DNA of 34,443 bases from a virus: IMG/VR virus record IMGVR_UViG_3300031972_002136, positions 1-34,443 of that record; one strand, given 5' to 3'. The notes below the pieces were generated by a model that saw only the letters and a list, made by a program, of their open reading frames with translations, did not search any database and had not been told where the DNA came from. The position numbers and the translations under genes are program-made. This document shows, piece after piece, positions 30,179-34,443 of the stretch; within the stretch, counting starts at the first letter, position 1; every line of letters begins with the position of its first letter.

Positions 30179-31318
30179 ATGAGATTAAAATTAAAAAATA
30201 CCCCAGAACAGGTTGAACTCATCAAGGCGATGGGTTCTAAAGACCCTGCGGTAGCTCGTGAAGCCTCTGAGGCGTTTGCTGCTTTTCTCGGACCTGTAGT
30301 TCGTCAGGTCATCATGCAAGCTAATACTTCTTCGGCTGTTTTCACGGATGCCCCGTATGACGAAGACGACAATCCTAGTTATCCTTTGGACCTTTACTAT
30401 AATGAAGGTGCTAACGTAGTTCAGGTTTGGAGTCAAAACATCGCTGGTGGACTCCCCACCTCTCACATCTCTGGCTTAGAAGAACTCAAAATTGCCACTT
30501 TTCGTTTAGATAGTGCTGTAAGCATGGGCAAACGCTACGCTCGCAAGGCTCGCCTTGACGTGGTTAGCAAAGCCGTCGAAAGAATGGCTAATGAGATCGT
30601 TGTTAAGCAGGATCGTAACGCTTGGGCGGTTGTCCTCAAGGCTCTTGCTGAAGCTGAAACTGGTGGTAACAAGCACCTCCTTCAGTCTCAAAGCACTGCT
30701 GGTACTAGCCCGAAGGTTTCGGACTTTACCCTGCAAGACCTTAACGACATGATGCAAAGAATGGCTCGCATTAACGAGTCTTACGCTGGTGGAACTCCCG
30801 CTGAAGCTTACAGCAAGGGTATCACCGATTTGTACGTTGGTCCTAAGCAGATGGCCGACATTCGCGCATTTGCTTATAATGCTGTTGGTGGTTCTACCGC
30901 TGGTAACGCTGGTACTGATTTACCAGACTCCGTTCGCAGTGATATCTATCGTGCCGCTGGTGCTGGTTCAATCTTTGGTGTAAATATTCACCAACTTCTT
31001 GAGCTCGGTTCCAGTGAGAAGTATCAGACTCTTCTTGATACTTTCGCTGGCTCGACGAACTACACTGACGTTAACGGCGGAAACTCTGGCGTTATTGACG
31101 CTGATGATGCTACGCTCATCGGTATCGACAACAGCAAGGGTGCTTTTGTTCGCCCCGTTGCTCGCGGCGAAGGTGGCGAAACCTTCACTGCGGTTCCCGA
31201 CGATCAGTTCTATGCTGCTCGCCAAGAAAAAATGGGCTTCTATGGCTTCTTGGAAGAGGGTCGCGTTTGCTTGGATGCTCGCGCCATTGTTGGTATCAAC
31301 CTCAGAGACAACGACTAA
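30179..31318 (+). CDS. Major capsid protein
   Basis: The 379-residue protein follows the protease/scaffold and decoration genes, has the strongest C-ending codon bias in the window, and ends in a strong terminator. It begins with an alpha-helical, charged stretch (residues 1-45) that could be the part removed or rearranged in maturation. Next comes VQVWSQNIAGGLPTSHISGL and a long helix (RKARLDVVSKAVERMANEIV) of the kind found in HK97-fold proteins. The C-terminus has YAARQEKMGFYGFLEEGRVCLDARAIVGI, a usual capsid ending. The ribosome site is AAGGA ten bases before ATG. Confidence 0.8.
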   Translation: MRLKLKNTPEQVELIKAMGSKDPAVAREASEAFAAFLGPVVRQVIMQANTSSAVFTDAPYDEDDNPSYPLDLYYNEGANVVQVWSQNIAGGLPTSHISGLEELKIATFRLDSAVSMGKRYARKARLDVVSKAVERMANEIVVKQDRNAWAVVLKALAEAETGGNKHLLQSQSTAGTSPKVSDFTLQDLNDMMQRMARINESYAGGTPAEAYSKGITDLYVGPKQMADIRAFAYNAVGGSTAGNAGTDLPDSVRSDIYRAAGAGSIFGVNIHQLLELGSSEKYQTLLDTFAGSTNYTDVNGGNSGVIDADDATLIGIDNSKGAFVRPVARGEGGETFTAVPDDQFYAARQEKMGFYGFLEEGRVCLDARAIVGINLRDND

Positions 31319-31343
31319 TACAAAACCATCTAATGGTTCTCCC

Positions 31344-31370
31344 AAACCCCGCCTTCGGGCGGGGTTTTTT
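31344..31370 (+). terminator. Strong rho-independent terminator after the major capsid gene
   Basis: AAACCCCGCC (31344-31353), loop TTCG, and GGCGGGGTTT (31358-31367) form a 10-bp perfect stem leading into TTTTTT. A second small hairpin, AACCAT/ATGGTT (31324-31338), lies just before it. Confidence 0.95.
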
Positions 31371-31392
31371 ATTTGATTTTAAGGAATTAAAG

Positions 31393-31402
31393 GTGTAATA
31401 TA
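31393..31402 (+). promoter_or_regulatory. Candidate phage promoter motif (GTGTAATATA)
   Basis: The motif starts 15 bases before ATG 31408 and 22 bases after the terminator of the capsid gene, restarting transcription for the next gene. Confidence 0.6.
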
Positions 31403-31407
31403 AAGAT

Positions 31408-31779
31408 ATGCCTAGAAAAAAGAAAAATGTTAAAAAAGTAGAAGATATGTCTCAAGCTCACGGCAAAGTGGAAAAACCTGTGTATTCGAGCTTAGATCAA
31501 ATCTGGGGCGACTCTGGAATACAAAAGTATGGTACTTTTGACGAAGAAGAATACATTCGTCAGCTTAAAGACATGACTAAATCAGACATCCAAGCCCACG
31601 CCAACAAACTTGGCTTAATACCTATCGACAATAGAGCAGAGCTAGAAAAAAGACTTATAAAAGAATTTGTTCATCATAAAATTAAATACACAGCTACAGT
31701 GCCAGAAAATCTTCAAATAAATAATATTGAAGGTAATTTGTCGCCAGACATTAGAAAAATTCTGAGCGAAGGAAAATAA
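31408..31779 (+). CDS. SAP/HeH-like domain protein, 123 aa
   Basis: Residues 1-12 are a basic tail (PRKKKNVKKV). Residues 48-80 (RQLKDMTKSDIQAHANKLGL, then DNRAELEKRLIKEF) form a helix-extended-helix of the SAP / Rho-N / HeH type that often binds DNA or sits in phage head-tail proteins. The C-terminal part is short. Because it follows the capsid gene it may be a head-completion or neck protein, but the fold alone does not show this. Confidence 0.55.
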   Translation: MPRKKKNVKKVEDMSQAHGKVEKPVYSSLDQIWGDSGIQKYGTFDEEEYIRQLKDMTKSDIQAHANKLGLIPIDNRAELEKRLIKEFVHHKIKYTATVPENLQINNIEGNLSPDIRKILSEGK

Positions 31780-31801
31780 TTTCATTTTTACTTTATAAAA
31801 A

Positions 31802-31811
31802 GTGTAATAAA
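31802..31811 (+). promoter_or_regulatory. Candidate phage promoter motif (GTGTAATAAA)
   Basis: The motif starts 16 bases before ATG 31818 in a 38-base gap and is preceded by AAAA. It belongs to the same recurrent set. Confidence 0.6.
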
Positions 31812-31817
31812 TGATGT

Positions 31818-32195
31818 ATGGCGACCACTTATGATTTTCAGATAACTCAAGGGGCGGAATTTAATACAACTTTTGAAGTTAAAAACAATTCTGGTACCCC
31901 ATATAATTTAAGTGGGGCGGCTGGATATAAGTTAAGCGGTGTCGCAAAGTTAAGGTATAGCGACACCAATGCTTTAGTAGACCTTAATCCCACTCCAGTT
32001 AGTGGATTTGAAACAAGCGGAAGATTTAATGTAACAATTTTAGCTTCTACCACTCAAACTTTCCCTATAAGCGAAGGTCTTTACGGTATAGAAATTTATA
32101 GTGGTGACGGTACAGGTCAATTCGTAGAAAAAGTAGTAAAAGGGAAATTTGTAGTTTCTCCAGAAGTTACTTCAGCGGGGGTTACTTTACCATAG
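31818..32195 (+). CDS. Tail or baseplate-like protein, 125 aa
   Basis: The protein starts TTYDFQITQGAEFNTTFEVK, an immunoglobulin-like beta opening common in phage baseplate and fibre-attachment proteins. It continues with AKLRYSDTNALVDLNP and ISEGLYGIEIYSGDGT. It is wholly beta and ends FVVSPEVTSAGVTLP. The next gene, a collagen-like fibre, begins eight bases later, so this is probably the adaptor that fixes the fibre to the tail. No catalytic motif is present. Confidence 0.55.
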   Translation: MATTYDFQITQGAEFNTTFEVKNNSGTPYNLSGAAGYKLSGVAKLRYSDTNALVDLNPTPVSGFETSGRFNVTILASTTQTFPISEGLYGIEIYSGDGTGQFVEKVVKGKFVVSPEVTSAGVTLP

Positions 32196-32203
32196 GCTAA
32201 AAT

Positions 32204-34443
32204 ATGGCTATTGTACATGTAATAGCTGGAGGTGGAGGCACTGTAAATACCAGTACAGGCGGCTCTAGCACAGTTTCAGTCGCTTTAGGGGCGCAAGGTT
32301 CTCAAGGTGCTCAAGGTAGAGACGGTTCAGCGGTAGATAAAGGTGATCAAGGCTACCAAGGTTACCAAGGAAACCAAGGCGCTCAGGGTAATCAAGGTGC
32401 TTCTGGAGCCCAAGGCAACCAAGGAGCGGCGGGCGCTCAAGGAAATCAAGGCAACCAAGGTAGTCAAGGAGCCACTGGTTCGGGTGATCAAGGTAATCAA
32501 GGTGCTGCTGGAGCTCAAGGTAATCAAGGGGCTCAAGGAAATCAAGGTAGTCAAGGTAGTCAGGGGTACCAAGGCAACCAAGGTAATCAAGGTTCTCAGG
32601 GAAACCAAGGCGATCAAGGGTTTCAAGGCTACCAAGGCAATGATGGAAATTTCGGAGGGGTCACTTTTGCTTATGTTTTTAATAGTGATACTGCCGATAG
32701 TGATCCTGGTTCTGGAAAATTAAAGTTAAACGAATCCACACAAAGAACTAGTAATAGGCTCTACATAGACGATAGGGACGCAAACGGTGTAGATATTCAA
32801 AGCTACATGCGTACTATTGACGATTCTACATCGACTATAAAAGGTCATTTTAGGATTTCAAATAAGTTAGATAGTTCTCAATTTTTATTATTTACGATTT
32901 CGAGTTTAACTGAGTCTTCTGGCTATTTTAGTATAGTAATATCAAATGTTGATTTTTCAGTAAGTTCACCATTTAGTGATGCAGAAGAGGTTATAATCAC
33001 TTTTGCTAGAACGGGTGACAAAGGCGACACAGGAAACCAAGGTGCTGCTGGAGCTCAGGGTAATCAGGGCAATCAAGGTAATCAGGGTAATCAAGGCGCT
33101 TCAGCAACAGGTGATCAAGGTGCTGCTGGAGCTCAAGGTTCTCAAGGCGCAGTGGGAAATCAAGGGGCTCAAGGAAGGCAAGGTATTCAAGGGGCTCAAG
33201 GTAATCAAGGAAACCAAGGTGCTGCTGGAGCTCAGGGTAATCAAGGTTCAACAGGAAGCTCTGGAGATCAAGGCAACCAAGGTGAACAAGGTTTTCAAGG
33301 TTTCCAAGGGTTTCAAGGGGTCGCTGGCTCAGGCAATCAAGGAGCCCAAGGCAACCAAGGTGATGCGGGTAGCAACGGAGCCCAAGGCAACCAAGGTGAT
33401 GCGGGTAGCAACGGAGCTCAAGGCAACCAAGGTTTTCAAGGGTTTCAAGGTGCTGCTGGAAATAATGGAGCCCAAGGTAACCAAGGTGATGCGGGTAGCA
33501 ACGGAGCCCAAGGCAACCAAGGTGACGCGGGTAATAACGGAGCTCAAGGCAACCAAGGTTTTCAAGGGTTTCAAGGTGCTGCTGGAAATAATGGAGCCCA
33601 AGGTAACCAAGGTGATGCGGGTAGCAACGGAGCCCAAGGAAATCAAGGTGATGACGGAGCGCAAGGGAATCAGGGCGCTAACGGAGCTCAAGGTAATCAA
33701 GGCGTTCAAGGAGTTCAAGGTCCGCCAGATGGTGATCAGGGCTACCAAGGGTTTCAAGGTGTTAGTGGTTTTGTAAGTGGTTCGATAGATTATGGAGAAT
33801 TTTTTGACGCTGGAGATTCTAGTACGATAGCTTTAACAACCTCTTACACGGGGTGGAATACTGGAGAGGTTGGAGAGCTAAGAAATATTACTTTTACCTC
33901 TGGAACTGGCTCTGATCCCGATATTCTTAATTTGGCTTCCGATGGTGTTTATAAGATAGCTGCTGCATTTTCAGTTTCATCCCAAAACGCTAATGTAACT
34001 GTTAGAGCGGGGGTTTCTGTAAACGGCGCAGTTAACGTTGCAACAGAAGTAGATAGATCGTTTCAAAACACTGGCTCTGGAGGCTCTTTTAGTATAATAA
34101 AACTTTTAGATTTATCTAGCGGTGATGCTATTGGTGTGAAAATGAAAACCTTGGCAGGTACTGCTACTTTAGACATAGAAAGCATAACATTTACTATAAC
34201 TAAAGTTCTTGGTCTTGGAGAGCAGGGGTATCAGGGGTACCAAGGGACTGCGGGTAGCAATGGTTCCAACGGAGCCCAAGGCAACCAAGGTGACGCGGGT
34301 AGCAACGGAGCCCAAGGCAACCAAGGTGACGCGGGTAGCAACGGAGCTCAAGGTAATCAAGGTGACGCGGGTAATAACGGAGCCCAAGGTAATCAAGGTG
34401 ACGCGGGTAATAACGGAGCCCAAGGTAATCAAGGTGACGCGGG
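32204..34443 (+). CDS. Collagen-like tail fibre (3' end outside the window)
   Basis: The frame opens at ATG 32204 (MAIVHVIAGGGGTVNTSTGG) and stays open to the right edge, at least 746 residues. Collagen-type Gly-X-Gln triplets (GNQGAQG and relatives) fill residues 30-146, 268-520 and 668 to the end. Between them are two globular beta domains: about 147-267 (FAYVFNSDTADSDPGSGKLK onward, a motif known from phage tail proteins) and about 522-667 (EFFDAGDSSTIALTTSYTG onward, jelly-roll or C1q/TNF-like). The protein should be a trimeric fibre that touches host receptors. The DNA repeats invite length changes. The reverse-strand frames here are repeat shadows. Confidence 0.85.
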   Translation, partial: MAIVHVIAGGGGTVNTSTGGSSTVSVALGAQGSQGAQGRDGSAVDKGDQGYQGYQGNQGAQGNQGASGAQGNQGAAGAQGNQGNQGSQGATGSGDQGNQGAAGAQGNQGAQGNQGSQGSQGYQGNQGNQGSQGNQGDQGFQGYQGNDGNFGGVTFAYVFNSDTADSDPGSGKLKLNESTQRTSNRLYIDDRDANGVDIQSYMRTIDDSTSTIKGHFRISNKLDSSQFLLFTISSLTESSGYFSIVISNVDFSVSSPFSDAEEVIITFARTGDKGDTGNQGAAGAQGNQGNQGNQGNQGASATGDQGAAGAQGSQGAVGNQGAQGRQGIQGAQGNQGNQGAAGAQGNQGSTGSSGDQGNQGEQGFQGFQGFQGVAGSGNQGAQGNQGDAGSNGAQGNQGDAGSNGAQGNQGFQGFQGAAGNNGAQGNQGDAGSNGAQGNQGDAGNNGAQGNQGFQGFQGAAGNNGAQGNQGDAGSNGAQGNQGDDGAQGNQGANGAQGNQGVQGVQGPPDGDQGYQGFQGVSGFVSGSIDYGEFFDAGDSSTIALTTSYTGWNTGEVGELRNITFTSGTGSDPDILNLASDGVYKIAAAFSVSSQNANVTVRAGVSVNGAVNVATEVDRSFQNTGSGGSFSIIKLLDLSSGDAIGVKMKTLAGTATLDIESITFTITKVLGLGEQGYQGYQGTAGSNGSNGAQGNQGDAGSNGAQGNQGDAGSNGAQGNQGDAGNNGAQGNQGDAGNNGAQGNQGDA
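33413..33664 (+). repeat. Tandem 126-bp repeat in the fibre gene
   Basis: The block at 33413-33538 is repeated from 33539 with only small differences until the last few codons near 33650. Each block encodes 42 residues, made of GFQGFQGAAGNNG and GNQGDAGSNG-type runs. Shorter 36-bp units (GGAGCCCAAGGCAACCAAGG plus GTGATGCGGGTAGCAAC) occur in tandem at 33342-33413 and again from 34270. The multiple-of-three length keeps the frame, so gain or loss of units would change fibre length without a frameshift. Confidence 0.8.

Noticed and set aside
30191-31376. Open frames opposite or inside the major capsid gene
   Set aside because: They arise from the biased codon use of the capsid gene and show no ribosome sites or recognisable domains.
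32327-34432. Long minus-strand and other-frame open frames in the fibre gene
   Set aside because: They are shadows of the Gly-X-Gln codon repeats (runs of LITLVAL or KVTKVMRVATE type) and lack start signals; the + frame from 32204 is open throughout and has clear domains.
1-34443. tRNA genes
   Set aside because: I looked in the gene-free gaps for cloverleaf patterns with a TTCRA-type T-loop and saw none; most gaps are too short to hold one.

Overview
The window is a contiguous piece of a tailed double-stranded DNA phage genome (Caudoviricetes) or a very phage-like prophage. Every convincing gene is on the + strand. The right half carries a classic virion module: large terminase, portal, protease/scaffold, decoration protein, major capsid protein and tail fibre. 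The DNA is A+T rich (by eye about one third G+C), and the highly expressed capsid genes are visibly richer in C-ending codons. Two lipoprotein signal peptides and a possible overlapping spanin-like pair suggest a Gram-negative host. The sequence does not identify the host; the collagen-like fibre, sulfotransferase, PhoH and 2OG oxygenase would fit an aquatic phage, which is inference.

Layout. (1) 1-1426: the tail end of a gene, then a CRISPR array of about 22 units whose 36-bp repeats have conserved ends and a hypervariable middle. (2) 1427-1668: a gene-free stretch with several perfect stem-loops, a candidate structured guide or trans-acting RNA. (3) 1669-3171: a 500-residue TnpB/Cas12-like nuclease with an intact RuvC triad and zinc finger. 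No cas1, cas2 or cas4 is visible. (4) 3168-15371: a tightly overlapping operon for sugar-nucleotide and glycan chemistry: RmlD-like and RmlB-like enzymes, WecB-like epimerase, several glycosyltransferases including a GT-D type, GNAT, a short DegT-like protein, methyltransferases, a HAD/nucleotidyltransferase fusion, a GDPD-like protein and a 2OG-Fe(II) oxygenase. (5) 15396-19051: PhoH, an exported protein, a zinc-ribbon protein, a sigma-like factor and a candidate small terminase. (6) 19048-24573: sulfotransferase, a C2H2-ERCC4 nuclease, large terminase and portal. (7) 24575-26356: an FtsZ/tubulin-like GTPase, a holin-like protein and a spanin-like pair. (8) 26357-27699: small genes with their own promoters and terminators, including a 76-residue lipoprotein and a Cys-rich miniprotein. 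(9) 27700-34443: head and tail genes, ending inside a collagen-like tail fibre that runs off the window.

The main candidate for a new system is the left end: a phage-borne array, a structured RNA candidate and a compact TnpB-like effector in the same orientation. The effector stop overlaps the next start codon by four bases, so it is built into the operon and does not look like a fresh insertion sequence. A second system-level signal is a recurrent motif, roughly AAGTGTAWWAWA, placed 14-20 bases before at least seven start codons in the right half. It is probably a phage late promoter read by the phage's own sigma-like factor. Two genes also show in-frame internal starts with strong Shine-Dalgarno sequences: a nested scaffold inside the protease gene and a nucleotidyltransferase inside the HAD fusion.
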